Shown: positions 8,447-16,845 of the stretch, in pieces
How the letters are laid out: every line of letters begins with the position of its first letter
How positions within the stretch are numbered: the stretch's first letter is position 1
Source of the DNA: Chloroflexota bacterium
GTDB lineage: Bacteria; Chloroflexota; UBA6077; CF-72
Direction: 5' to 3'
Assembly: GCA_019239775.1 (NCBI GenBank)
Contig: JAFAZN010000496.1
Span: forward strand, 1-42,482
Length of the DNA stretch: 42,482 nt
Position numbers and translations under genes: made by a program
The notes under the pieces: model-generated
What the model was told of the DNA's origin: nothing
The model's input: only the letters and a program-made list of their open reading frames with translations
Databases searched by the model: none

Positions 8447-9132
8447 ACCGCAACGGTGCGCCGCGCCAGGGTCGGGCATCCGAGGACGTTGTCGCGCAGA
8501 TCCTCAATTCTGTTCATACGCAAAATCTGAAACCGGGGGAATGGCTCGGCACTGAAGCGGACCTCGCGCGGCGCTTCAGCGTGAGTCGCGTCACCATTCG
8601 CGACGCGGTAAGCGCGCTGTCCGCACGCGGACTGCTCGACGTCCGCGTGGGCGCTGGGGGTGGATTGCGCGTTGCGCGCCACGATCCCGAACGGCTTATC
8701 GACGCGTTCTCAATTCAGCTGCGCCTGCTTGGTCTCAGCCGTGAGGAGCTGTTCGAAGCAATGCTCGCGATCGAACCGGTGACGGCCTCACTCGCGGCGC
8801 AGCGCGCGACTCCGGATCAGCTTTCACTTCTCCGCAGTCTTGTGGACGAAGCCTGCGCGGCAGTCGACAACCCTGATCTCTTCACGGCGTTGGCAGTTAA
8901 CTTTCACCAGGCGGTGGCGGAGGCCTCCAACAACCGCGCGCTCCAGGCCTCACTTGCGGCGGTGCGTGCAACGCAACTCGCGCACCTCGGCGCCGAGACA
9001 ACCCAGCCAATCGCCGAACGCGTGTGTCGCATTCACGCGAGCATCCTGGAGGCAATCTGCGCCCACCACGCGGACCTCGCCCGCGAACGCATGCGCGAGC
9101 ACCTCTCCGCCGTTTCGCACTCGCCCGTCTAG
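8443..9132 (+). CDS. GntR family transcriptional regulator with FCD domain
   Basis: 229 residues. The N-terminal winged helix (about residues 10-75) contains LARRFSVSRVTIRDAVSAL, the recognition-helix pattern of GntR proteins. The C-terminal all-helical FCD domain shows NFHQAVAEASNN and HASILEAICAHHADLARERM, carrying the Asp/His residues that usually hold a metal and sense a carboxylic acid. It overlaps the hydrolase gene as ATGA and closes the operon, so it probably controls it, perhaps via the palindrome at 5224-5238. Its TAG stop shares four bases (CTAG) with the stop of the convergent cupin gene. Confidence 0.9.
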   Translation: MNRNGAPRQGRASEDVVAQILNSVHTQNLKPGEWLGTEADLARRFSVSRVTIRDAVSALSARGLLDVRVGAGGGLRVARHDPERLIDAFSIQLRLLGLSREELFEAMLAIEPVTASLAAQRATPDQLSLLRSLVDEACAAVDNPDLFTALAVNFHQAVAEASNNRALQASLAAVRATQLAHLGAETTQPIAERVCRIHASILEAICAHHADLARERMREHLSAVSHSPV

Positions 9133-10247
9133 AGGTCCGCCTGTTTTCCACTCCCCTGGTGGAGGGCCTGCTTTCGGTACAGCGAAAACGGCTTCTGTAT
9201 CGGCGCGTCGTCAAACGAAAACAGCACCGCCGGAGCATCGGCGCTCGCAACCTGGTGCTCACGCCACATCCACGTCGGCGCGCAGAATGTGTCGCCTTTC
9301 TCCCACTCCAACGTGACACCACCGATGACGGAGGTGCCGCGTCCATCCAGCACGTGGTAAAGCCGCGAAGCGGTGTCTCGCACTGCCCGTGTATGTTCAC
9401 CTGGCCGGATCAACTGCGCATGCGCGTCAATCGTCGGCAACGTGGGACCGCCAGTAAGCGGATTGATGTAGTCCAGCATGACGCCTTCTTCTTCAGACGT
9501 CGCGTCTCCGGCGCGCTCCATGGTGTCTAACGTTTCGCGCACATCCGTGTATCTGTAATTCAAAATCGGCGAATAATTGCCGCTGAACCGGTCATCGTGC
9601 GGGCGGAAGCCCCGGTTGTAGCGCAGCTGAGAATCATCCAGCGCCTTGGTCACCGGCTGGATTTCGTAGCCATTTCCTAATTCTTCGTAGAACATCGCGT
9701 TCAGCGCGAGCACGAACGGCATATCCAATCCGTCGAGCCACATCATTGGCTCATCGGACTCGTTCCCGTGGTCGTGCCAGGCCCAGTTGGGGGTGGTGAC
9801 GAAATCGCCCGGGTGCATCAGCGTTTTCTCACCGGAGACGGTGGTGTAGGCCCCATTCCCTTCAACCACCACTCGCAGCGCGGAGGGCACGTGTCGGTGG
9901 GTGGGCGCAATCTCCCCGGGCATGATCAGCTGGATGCCGCTGAACAGTGTCTGCGTGGCGCCTGGCGCGCCGTTCAGCCCCGGGTTGAGGTACATGAGCA
10001 CACGCCGCTCAGCCTCTTCGGCCGAAATGCGCCGACCGGCCTCCAGAATGCGCGGGCGGACGTCTTTCCACCGCCAGTTGTACGGGACGATCTGGGTATT
10101 TGGCTCGGCGGTGAAGGCATCGCTCAGCACCAGCCAGAGCGGCTTGAGCCACAACTGGCGAAGCTCATCCAGGTCCAGCCCAGCGGTGTTCTTGCTGCCA
10201 GGTCCAGCGCGCTTGCGCGCCTCCTTCCGCGGCGACTCAATGGCCAT
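9129..10247 (-). CDS. Gentisate 1,2-dioxygenase-like bicupin protein
   Basis: 372 residues from ATG at 10247 with a strong AGGAGG (10263-10258) 10 bases upstream. Two cupin domains are visible. The first has PTHRHVPSALRVVVEGNGAYT with the paired His (HRH) and a third ligand in TPNWAWHDHGN, the Fe(II) pattern of gentisate and salicylate dioxygenases. The second (about residues 275-350) holds HVLDGRGTSVIGG and lacks a full metal set. Length and layout match gentisate 1,2-dioxygenase, which opens the ring between carboxyl and hydroxyl. It meets the GntR operon tail to tail. The substrate could be gentisate, salicylate or a 1-hydroxy-2-naphthoate-like acid. Confidence 0.87.
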   Translation of the reverse strand: MAIESPRKEARKRAGPGSKNTAGLDLDELRQLWLKPLWLVLSDAFTAEPNTQIVPYNWRWKDVRPRILEAGRRISAEEAERRVLMYLNPGLNGAPGATQTLFSGIQLIMPGEIAPTHRHVPSALRVVVEGNGAYTTVSGEKTLMHPGDFVTTPNWAWHDHGNESDEPMMWLDGLDMPFVLALNAMFYEELGNGYEIQPVTKALDDSQLRYNRGFRPHDDRFSGNYSPILNYRYTDVRETLDTMERAGDATSEEEGVMLDYINPLTGGPTLPTIDAHAQLIRPGEHTRAVRDTASRLYHVLDGRGTSVIGGVTLEWEKGDTFCAPTWMWREHQVASADAPAVLFSFDDAPIQKPFSLYRKQALHQGSGKQADL

Positions 10248-10267
10248 CTCGCTGCGTCCTCCTGTAT

Positions 10268-10282
10268 CTAGCGAGATGCTAG
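10268..10282. promoter_or_regulatory. Inverted repeat CTAGC-N5-GCTAG upstream of the cupin gene
   Basis: CTAGC-GAGAT-GCTAG is a perfect 5-5-5 inverted repeat just upstream of the cupin Shine-Dalgarno (minus strand) in the 188-base gap before the AI-2E gene. It may be an operator or a small RNA hairpin. The same gap carries a 14-base near-exact direct repeat at 10309-10322 and 10328-10341 (one mismatch, 19-base period). Neither is tied to a named regulator. Confidence 0.35.
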
Positions 10283-10435
10283 CGCACGCCGCCCAGCAAG
10301 TTCCGCGGTGATCCGCTCTTCCTGCCTTGATCCACTCTTCCTTGGAGGAGATTTTGTCCTTCCACAGCGTTGGGGCGCTCTGTTGCTGGCTCGCTGCAGT
10401 CGCATAGCGGCGCGATTCGTGCGACCATCTCGCCC

Positions 10436-11599
10436 ATGGCCGTCAGCATGCGCCCCAGCGGCATCCCGCCGTCCTGGCTGCGCGCGCTGATCCTGCCCTT
10501 GATCGTGCTCGCCTGGCTAGCCCTGGCAGTGCTGTTCATCTGGGTGCTCGGCCACTTCACCCGAACGATCCTCATCGTGGTGCTGGCCGCGGTGTTGGCC
10601 TTCGCCTTCACGCCACTGGCGAACTTCTTCGGCCGCTGGACCTCGCGGCCGGTCGCCATCGGGCTGGCCTACCTGGTCGGCCTGAGCGTGGTCTTCGGCT
10701 TCGGCGCGTACGTCGTGGCCACCGCGTTCGACCAGATCCGCAGCCTGATCACGAACTTGCCGGAGTACACGCAGCAGGCCCAGGCGCTGGAGCCCCAATT
10801 CGAGGGACTGCTCACGCCGCTGGGCTTCCAACCAGGTTGGCTCGCCGACCTGGGCAGCCAGGCCATCGGCCAGGTGCAGGCGGTGGCCGGCGCAATCGCT
10901 GGCGACTTGATTCCGCGTATTGCCGAATTCTTCGGCACGATCATCGATGTCCTGCTGGTGCTGATCCTCAGCGTGTACCTGTGCTCCAATGGCGTCAGAA
11001 TCGCGCAGTGGCTCAAGACCGAAACTGAAGGGCCAACCAACTTCCGCGCTCGGAGCATGGTGGCCGTGGTCAACCGCGTGATCGGCGGCTACGTGCGGGG
11101 CGTGCTGGTACTGGCCGTGCTCATCGGCATTCTGGTCGGAGTCGGTCTGGAGGTGCTTGGCGTCCCATACGCCGTCCTGATGGGCGTGCTTGCCTTCTTT
11201 ATGGAGTTCGTCCCCGTGCTGGGCGTGCTCATCTCAGGCGCGGCGGCGGTGGTGATCGCGCTGGTTAACTTCCGCGAGCCGATTCGACCCTTGATCGTGC
11301 TGGCCTACTTCGTCTTTGTGCATGTTATCGAGGGTGACGTCGTCGGGCCACGCATCATGGGTCGCGCGGTTGGCATCCACCCGGCCACTGGCCTGATTGC
11401 GCTGGTGGCGGGGACAGAGGTCTTCGGCATCTGGGGGGCGTTGTTCGCGGCACCGCTGGCGGGATTGCTGCAAGCAATCGCCGTAGCGGCGTGGCTCGAG
11501 TTCCGCGGCGGCGGTGGGCGCGAGGTCCTGCAAGCCGCCGAGCAAGAGACAACCGAGCGCGCCCAACAAGCCGAAGCCGAAGCCGCCACGACCCGGTGA
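10436..11599 (+). CDS. AI-2E family transporter (YdiK/PerM-like permease)
   Basis: 387 residues from ATG at 10436. It contains the usual hydrophobic pattern of the AI-2E exporter/UPF0118 family: two N-terminal membrane segments (about residues 15-70), a soluble stretch rich in Gln/Glu (EYTQQAQALEPQF), and five or more C-terminal segments with GVPYAVLMGVLAFFMEFVP and the family block PRIMGRAVGIHPATGLIALV. Members export signals or act as sodium/proton antiporters; no substrate can be claimed. The C terminus is Glu/Ala-rich. The stop overlaps the next gene as GTGA, so the two are co-translated. Open frame further upstream lacks a better start. Confidence 0.88.
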   Translation: MAVSMRPSGIPPSWLRALILPLIVLAWLALAVLFIWVLGHFTRTILIVVLAAVLAFAFTPLANFFGRWTSRPVAIGLAYLVGLSVVFGFGAYVVATAFDQIRSLITNLPEYTQQAQALEPQFEGLLTPLGFQPGWLADLGSQAIGQVQAVAGAIAGDLIPRIAEFFGTIIDVLLVLILSVYLCSNGVRIAQWLKTETEGPTNFRARSMVAVVNRVIGGYVRGVLVLAVLIGILVGVGLEVLGVPYAVLMGVLAFFMEFVPVLGVLISGAAAVVIALVNFREPIRPLIVLAYFVFVHVIEGDVVGPRIMGRAVGIHPATGLIALVAGTEVFGIWGALFAAPLAGLLQAIAVAAWLEFRGGGGREVLQAAEQETTERAQQAEAEAATTR

Positions 11600-12666
11600 G
11601 CGACCGCCTTCTCGAGCAGTTGGAGCGCCCGCGGCTCACTGGGCTGGACCTTGGCGACGTGCGCGTACCGATTACACACCCCGACCGCATCCTGTGGCCC
11701 GCCACCATGACCGAGCCGCCCATTACGCGGCGAGACCTGCTGCGGTACTTCATCGCAATGTCGCCGTACCTCCTCCCCTACTTGCAAGATCGGCCGCTCA
11801 CGCTGCTGCGCTATCCCTACGGTCTGAGTGGAGTTGGAGTCGCAGAAAAACACTTCTTCCAGAAGCACGTGGAATTCGAGGCGCCACCCTTCGTGCATCG
11901 CGAATGTCTGATCTCCGAGCACACCGGACTCGACGGCACCTACCTTTTCTGTAACAACCTGGCCACCCTGCTGTGGCTGGCGCAAATCGCCAACATCGAG
12001 CTGCACACGTGGTACTCGCGCACTGTCAACGCACCCGATGCTCTGGGCCAGCCACACACGTTCAGCGGTTCGGTGGAGGCCTTCGAGCGCTCGGTCCTGA
12101 ACCATCCAGACTTCATGGTCTTCGACCTGGACCCGTATCTCTACTCCGGCCGCGAGCCCCCTGGCGGCCAACCGCAGCTGCATGCCGCTGGCTTCCAGCG
12201 CACCTGCGAGGTGGCGTTGTGGCTCAAGGACGTACTGGACAACCTGGGACTGCCCGCGTTTGTGAAGACCAGCGGCAAGACCGGCGTGCACGTCTTTGTG
12301 CCGATCCTCCGCCAGTTCAACTTCGACACCGTGCGCGGAATGTCGGAACAGATCTGTCGGTTCGTCCAGCGCCTGCACCCGCGCGAAACCACCATGGAAT
12401 GGTCGGTGGACAAGCGCCACGGCAAGGTATTCCTGGATCACAACCAGAACACCCGCGGCAAGACGCTGGCTACGCCGTACTCGCCACGGGCATTGCCTGG
12501 AGCGCCCGTTTCAGTTCCACTGCGCTGGACTGAGCTTGGCTCTGTCTACCCGACGCAGTTCACGCTACGCACAATGCACGAACGGCTGAAAATTGTCGGC
12601 GACCTCTGGGCTGACATCCTGCAGCACAAGGCGGATCTCGCGCACGTGTTCACAGCGCACGCATGA
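11596..12666 (+). CDS. Stand-alone LigD-type DNA polymerase/primase domain protein
   Basis: 356 residues from GTG at 11596. It matches the LigD Pol (archaeo-eukaryotic primase) domain of bacterial non-homologous end joining: ITHPDRILWP near the N terminus, EKHFFQKH, FDLDP (Asp177, Asp179), KTSGKTGVHVFVP, and KVFLDHNQNTRGKT with the third Asp (281). All three catalytic Asp are therefore present. Compared with typical copies, extra residues occur around 143-172 and after DLDP. No ligase or nuclease domain is attached and no Ku gene is in the window. It follows an AI-2E permease with a four-base overlap, and its end overlaps cofD (opposite strand) by 17 bases. Confidence 0.85.
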   Translation: MSDRLLEQLERPRLTGLDLGDVRVPITHPDRILWPATMTEPPITRRDLLRYFIAMSPYLLPYLQDRPLTLLRYPYGLSGVGVAEKHFFQKHVEFEAPPFVHRECLISEHTGLDGTYLFCNNLATLLWLAQIANIELHTWYSRTVNAPDALGQPHTFSGSVEAFERSVLNHPDFMVFDLDPYLYSGREPPGGQPQLHAAGFQRTCEVALWLKDVLDNLGLPAFVKTSGKTGVHVFVPILRQFNFDTVRGMSEQICRFVQRLHPRETTMEWSVDKRHGKVFLDHNQNTRGKTLATPYSPRALPGAPVSVPLRWTELGSVYPTQFTLRTMHERLKIVGDLWADILQHKADLAHVFTAHA

Positions 12667-13594
12667 GTGCTCGCGCCAGACGTGCCTCACCCCGCCTTCC
12701 GCGCATCAGCGCATCCACCACCACCGGCCGCGCACCGAGCCGCTCCACGTCGGGGACCAGGTCGCGGTCCCGCGGATCGATCAGGTACACGTCGACCAGG
12801 CCGTCGTAGACCTCGAGCACGCCTGCTGCCGACGGCTGGTAGCCGAACTCGCTGAGCATACGTGCGGCTGGTCCTTTGATGGTCGCACCGCCAATGAGCG
12901 GACTGACTCCAGCCACACACACGCCCCGTCGCTTCGCCGCCTCGATGGTTTCGCGCACGCGCGAAACCTGCAGGATTGGTCCGATGCTGACGAACGGATT
13001 GCTCGGGCACAGGAAGATCGCGTCGGCGGTCTCAATGGACTCCAACACACCAGGTGCCGCTTCCGCGGTATTCACCCCGCGTACTTCCACGCCGCTGATG
13101 GCCGCGTCCGTGCGCTGGTGCACGAAATACTCTTGGAAGTGCACCCAGCGCTTCTCGTCGCGCAGCTCGACCCAGGTCTCGACCGCCGCGTCGGTCATCG
13201 GCAGAATGTCCGCACCTTGACTGCCCAGCCGCGCCGCGAGCTCCCGGGTGACTTGCGATGGCGTCCAGCCCGCGGCGAGCAGCTCCGTCCGCCGTATATG
13301 CGTAGCGAGGTCAAGGTCGCCGAGGCGGAACCAGGTCTCACCGCCCACCCGATCGAGCGCATCCATCGTTCGAAACGTGTCACCGCGTGGGCCCCATCCT
13401 CGGGCCTCGTCCACCAGACCAGACAGGGCGTAGAGTACGGTGTCGACGTCCGGCGAGATGCGCAGCCCGTGCAGCGTGACGTCATCGCCAGTGTTGACCA
13501 CGATGGAGAGGTGCGCTTCGGGCGCGGCCGCGCGCAGTCCACGCGCAAAGCGTGAGCCGCCCACACCGCCGGCAAGAGCAACAAGGCGTCGCAA
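12650..13594 (-). CDS. cofD: 2-phospho-L-lactate transferase (coenzyme F420 biosynthesis)
   Basis: 314 residues. The N-terminal LAGGVGGSRFARGL loop binds the guanylated intermediate, and VVNTGDDVTLHGLRISPDVDT and FLCPSNPFVSIGPIL are hallmark CofD blocks. The enzyme joins the phospholactate (or phosphoenolpyruvate) moiety from the CofC product to the deazaflavin Fo, giving F420-0 or its dehydro form. The apparent start is TTG at 13594; no ATG or GTG gives a complete N terminus. It is divergent from cofC with 40 bases between, a logical pairing of consecutive steps. cofE, cofG and cofH are not in view. Confidence 0.93.
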   Translation of the reverse strand: MRRLVALAGGVGGSRFARGLRAAAPEAHLSIVVNTGDDVTLHGLRISPDVDTVLYALSGLVDEARGWGPRGDTFRTMDALDRVGGETWFRLGDLDLATHIRRTELLAAGWTPSQVTRELAARLGSQGADILPMTDAAVETWVELRDEKRWVHFQEYFVHQRTDAAISGVEVRGVNTAEAAPGVLESIETADAIFLCPSNPFVSIGPILQVSRVRETIEAAKRRGVCVAGVSPLIGGATIKGPAARMLSEFGYQPSAAGVLEVYDGLVDVYLIDPRDRDLVPDVERLGARPVVVDALMRGRRGEARLARALMRAL

Positions 13595-13634
13595 ATCGGA
13601 ATTCAGCCTACCAAAACGCTGTTGCGTACACTGA

Positions 13635-14318
13635 ATGGCGTTGGCCGGTCTAAGCCCCTGGGCGGTCGTCGTCGCGCGCGTCGGCGATGGCGCTAAGTCG
13701 CGCCTGGCGCACGTGCTGGATCCTACTCAGCGGCATGAGCTCGCACTCGCGATGCTGGCTGACGTACTGGCAGTGTGCACCTCACCGCACGCGCCGCTAG
13801 ACGGCGTCATCGCGGTGCTGGATACGCTCGAAGCCCGTACGCTCGCGCGCGGCTTCGGTGCGCAGGCAATCCCGGACGATGGCGGCGACATGAACCGCGC
13901 CGTCCGGGCCGGCATCAGCGCAGCTCTTGCGTGCGGCGCCGAAACTGCCATCGTGCTGCCTGGGGATATTCCACTCCTCTCCGTCTCAGACCTTTTTGCC
14001 CTAATTGATGCAGCGACCGAGGACCAACGCGCAGTGGTGGTAGGCGCCAGCCGCGACGGCCAGGGCACCAACGCCCTGTTGTTGCGCCCGCCGGCCGTGA
14101 TCACCCCGTCGTTCGGCCCACCATCCGTAGACCGCCACCTGCGCCTGGCGCGCTCCGCCGGAGCCACCGCGCGCGTGCTTTCCAACCTGGGCCTCTCACA
14201 CGACGTCGACACCCCCGCCGACCTGGCCGCCCTGGCCGACCTGCCAGTGGGGCGCTCTACCGCCAGGTTGCTTTGCTCCGGCAATCTGACCGCGCCACTC
14301 GCCTCTCACCCACGTTGA
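13635..14318 (+). CDS. cofC: 2-phospho-L-lactate / phosphoenolpyruvate guanylyltransferase (F420 biosynthesis)
   Basis: 227 residues from ATG at 13635. It has the nucleotidyltransferase fold of CofC/FbiD: VVVARVGDGAKSRLA (a GTP-binding opening with the usual Lys-Ser-Arg), the central VLPGDIPLL strand with its metal-binding Asp, and the GTNALLLRPP and SVDRHLRLA blocks. The enzyme activates 2-phospholactate or phosphoenolpyruvate with GTP for CofD, which is encoded divergently 40 bases away. The C terminus runs about 15 residues past the last conserved block (DVDTPADLAAL). A TetR gene follows within 23 bases. Confidence 0.92.
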   Translation: MALAGLSPWAVVVARVGDGAKSRLAHVLDPTQRHELALAMLADVLAVCTSPHAPLDGVIAVLDTLEARTLARGFGAQAIPDDGGDMNRAVRAGISAALACGAETAIVLPGDIPLLSVSDLFALIDAATEDQRAVVVGASRDGQGTNALLLRPPAVITPSFGPPSVDRHLRLARSAGATARVLSNLGLSHDVDTPADLAALADLPVGRSTARLLCSGNLTAPLASHPR

Positions 14319-14341
14319 AGTCCTGGCACAATGCGCGCAGC

Positions 14342-14950
14342 GTGCCAGAGATTCAGGAACGGCAGGACGGGCTCGCGACGCCGGCGCGGGAGGGACAGGT
14401 TCGGGCGGCGGCGCTGCGACTCTTTAAGGAAAAGGGCTACCACGCCACCTCGATGCGGGACATCGCCGAAGCGGTCGGCATCAACAAGGGCAGCCTGTAC
14501 AGCTACATCAAATCCAAGGAAGACCTGCTGGTCCCCGTCTTTGACCAGGCTCAAGGCATGCTCACCTCCCAGATCGAGCAGATCGCGGCGGATACCGCGG
14601 CCAGCCCCACCGAGCGCCTGAAGCGCGCGCTCCACGCGCACGTCACCGCCGTCGCCGAGAACCTTGACGTCCTGACCGTCTATCTCAGCGAATGGCGTCA
14701 GCTCGCGGCCGAATCACTCGCCACCAACCGAGACCAGCGCGAGCGTTACGCCGCCATGTTTCACCAGATCCTGCGCGACGGCATCGCGTCGGGCGAATTC
14801 CGCGAGATGGATACGCGCATCGTCATGCTCGGCATGATCGGCATGTGCAACTACCTGTTTCGCTGGTATCGCCCCGACGGCCGCCTGGCGCCGGATCAGA
14901 TCGCTGACGAGCTCATTGAGATGGTGATACGCGGCGTCCAGGCAACCTGA
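14342..14950 (+). CDS. TetR/AcrR family transcriptional regulator
   Basis: 202 residues from GTG at 14342; the frame is open further upstream but runs into cofC. The N-terminal helix-turn-helix (about residues 20-65) reads AALRLFKEKGYHATSMRDIAEAVGINKGSLYSYIKSKEDLL, split here across conserved TetR positions. The C-terminal domain (AHVTAVAENLDVLTVYLSEW, LRDGIASGEFREMDTR) resembles regulators of fatty acid and acyl-CoA degradation such as the KstR2/FadR-like group with a TetR_C domain. A possible target is the acyl-CoA dehydrogenase and SDR genes on the opposite strand; this is only inference. It lies just downstream of cofC and its end overlaps the channel gene by 38 bases. Confidence 0.9.
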   Translation: MPEIQERQDGLATPAREGQVRAAALRLFKEKGYHATSMRDIAEAVGINKGSLYSYIKSKEDLLVPVFDQAQGMLTSQIEQIAADTAASPTERLKRALHAHVTAVAENLDVLTVYLSEWRQLAAESLATNRDQRERYAAMFHQILRDGIASGEFREMDTRIVMLGMIGMCNYLFRWYRPDGRLAPDQIADELIEMVIRGVQAT

Positions 14951-15533
14951 CCATCCGCTCACGCGGTATGACGTAATACAGCGCCAGCAGCACGTTCAGG
15001 CCAAGGCTGGCTGGGACCCAGACGAACGCCAGCACGAACGCCAGGAAGTAGCAGGGCGGACCCCAGCGATAGCGCCTGGTGATGACCTCGGCAAGGCCGG
15101 CATTCGCGTCGTGTTCGCTGAGGAGCCTGCCTCGGCCCGAGGCGTAGAGCCACAGCAGGTTGAAAAAGATCGCAATGATGAAGAACCAACCGCTGTAGAT
15201 CGCCGTGGCCGTGGTTTGATCCGGCGTGAGCACGTACGTCGCGACGAGGTTCGTCGGGAACGGCACCACGGTGATGCCTAGCAGCAGTAAGCCGTTGAGC
15301 AGCATGAAGGTGCTGTCCACGCGCACGATGTGCTGGAACATCCAGTGGTGGTTGACCCACATGATCAGGATGAAGCTGAAGCTGATGATGTAGGCGACGA
15401 AGACGGGCCACTCCTGGAGCAGGCCAGCCAGCAGTGGCGCCGTCGTTGGAACTCGTAGGTCCAACACCAGCAGCGTGGTAGCAATCGCGAAGACGCCATC
15501 GCTGAATGCCTCCACGCGGCCGGTCTCCTTCAC
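14913..15533 (-). CDS. TMEM175/DUF1211-family potassium-channel-like membrane protein
   Basis: 206 residues from a GTG start. The N-terminal RVEAFSDGVFAIATTLLVLDL is the pore-lining FSDGVFAI signature of bacterial TMEM175 channels. It is followed by about five more membrane segments, including VFVAYIISFSFILIMWVNHHWMF split around the family's Trp-Asn-His-His. Bacterial members form potassium-leak channels from four copies of a six-helix subunit; this protein has the size of one such subunit. It is convergent with the TetR gene and overlaps it by 38 bases. A GC-rich stretch of about 130 bases (15534-15664) separates it from the dehydrogenase gene; no gene was seen there. Confidence 0.88.
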   Translation of the reverse strand: MKETGRVEAFSDGVFAIATTLLVLDLRVPTTAPLLAGLLQEWPVFVAYIISFSFILIMWVNHHWMFQHIVRVDSTFMLLNGLLLLGITVVPFPTNLVATYVLTPDQTTATAIYSGWFFIIAIFFNLLWLYASGRGRLLSEHDANAGLAEVITRRYRWGPPCYFLAFVLAFVWVPASLGLNVLLALYYVIPRERMVRLPGRRVSPSQ

Positions 15534-15664
15534 GCCGGTCTCACGGCGGTGCCGCTTCGCTGCGCTCGCTCCCGCCGCGGCAACCTCGACGTCCGATCGA
15601 CTACGGATTCACCACCCGTGTGATTGTCACTGCACAGAGCATCAGAGGACGCATCCCTCGGGCA

Positions 15665-16837
15665 TCAGGACGCGATGGCACCAACTGCCTCACGCGGCAA
15701 CTCCGATTCCGTAAGGCGCGCAAGCGTGAGTTGCAGCGCGCGTTCTCTGTGAAAATCCGCATCACCGTAGAGCGGCTCGAAATGCTTGGCCCGCTTGAAG
15801 TAGATGTGCAGGTCGTAGTCCCAGGTGAAGCCGATGCCGCCGTGCACCTGGATCGCCGAGCCGCACACCTTGCGCGAGGCATCGCCCACGTAGGCCTTCG
15901 CGGCCGACGCAGCCAGCGCCGCGTCAGGCGACCCAGCGTCCGCAGCCCACGCGGCGTAGTACGTGGCCCCGTGTGAGTTCTCCACTTCGAGCAACATCTC
16001 GGCGCACGCGTGCTTGATTGCCTGGAACATGCCAATCGGCTGGCCGAACTGTTGACGCACCTTGGCGTATTCCACGCTCATGTCCATGCAGCGGCGGGAC
16101 GCGCCCAGCATCTCGGCGGAGGCAGCCACTGCCGCGCGCTGCAGCACGGCATCGACGATGGCCCACCCCTGGTCCACCTCGCCGATCACCGCATCAGCCG
16201 GAACCACCACGTCCTTGAAGGTCAACGTGGAGGTCGGGTTGGTGCGGTCCATCTCCACGTTGCGGCTGCCCGACAACCCAGCTGCATCACCTGGCACAGC
16301 AAAAAGGGTGATCCCGCCGGCCGTCCGAGCAACCACCACCACAAGGTCCGCCACGTGCGCAAACGGCACGAACCGCTTCACCCCCGAGAGCGTGTAGTCA
16401 TTCCCGCTGCGCGTGGCGCGCAACTGCACCGCGTTCGCTTCCCACGAGAGTGCAGTCTCCAGGAGCGCGAGGGTTGCACGGGTTCGGCCACCGGCGATGT
16501 CGGGCAGGTAGCGCGCCATCACCTCTGCTTGGCCTGACGCAGCGATTGCTCCGGCCGCGAGCACTGTGGTGGCAAAGTAGGGACCCGGGTAGGCAGCGCG
16601 GCCCATCTCGTCCAGCACCAACGCCAGCTCGACCATGCCAAGGCCCTGGCCGCCGTAGCTCTCTGAGACCGTCAGGCCATGCAGACCCATTTCGGACATT
16701 TGCTGCCAGGTGGCGTCGCTGTACCCGCGCTGATCCTCCCACAACCCGCGCACTGCCTTTGGCGAACTCTCGCGGGAGAAAAACTCGCGGGTGAGATCGC
16801 GGAGCATGACCTGTTCTTGCGTGAAGTCGAAGTCCAT
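15665..16837 (-). CDS. Acyl-CoA dehydrogenase, probably non-catalytic partner subunit
   Basis: 390 residues from ATG at 16837. It has the acyl-CoA dehydrogenase layout: N-terminal helical domain, middle beta domain (GVKRFVPFAHVADLVVVVART), and a C-terminal helical domain with YAKVRQQFGQPIGMFQAIKH and the FAD-binding QVHGGIGFTWDYDLHIY block. The helix that carries the catalytic Glu in the isovaleryl/ChsE type reads VLQRAAVAASAEML here, with no Glu at the expected place. Its neighbour 8 bases upstream has that Glu. The pair therefore looks like the two subunits of a heterotetrameric dehydrogenase, as in steroid side-chain degradation. The acyl substrate is not known. Confidence 0.9.
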   Translation of the reverse strand: MDFDFTQEQVMLRDLTREFFSRESSPKAVRGLWEDQRGYSDATWQQMSEMGLHGLTVSESYGGQGLGMVELALVLDEMGRAAYPGPYFATTVLAAGAIAASGQAEVMARYLPDIAGGRTRATLALLETALSWEANAVQLRATRSGNDYTLSGVKRFVPFAHVADLVVVVARTAGGITLFAVPGDAAGLSGSRNVEMDRTNPTSTLTFKDVVVPADAVIGEVDQGWAIVDAVLQRAAVAASAEMLGASRRCMDMSVEYAKVRQQFGQPIGMFQAIKHACAEMLLEVENSHGATYYAAWAADAGSPDAALAASAAKAYVGDASRKVCGSAIQVHGGIGFTWDYDLHIYFKRAKHFEPLYGDADFHRERALQLTLARLTESELPREAVGAIAS

Positions 16838-16845
16838 AGGTTGAT

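Noticed and set aside
11305..12441. 378-residue minus-strand gene
   Set aside because: Antisense to the AI-2E and LigD-Pol genes; composition typical of a GC-rich shadow frame.
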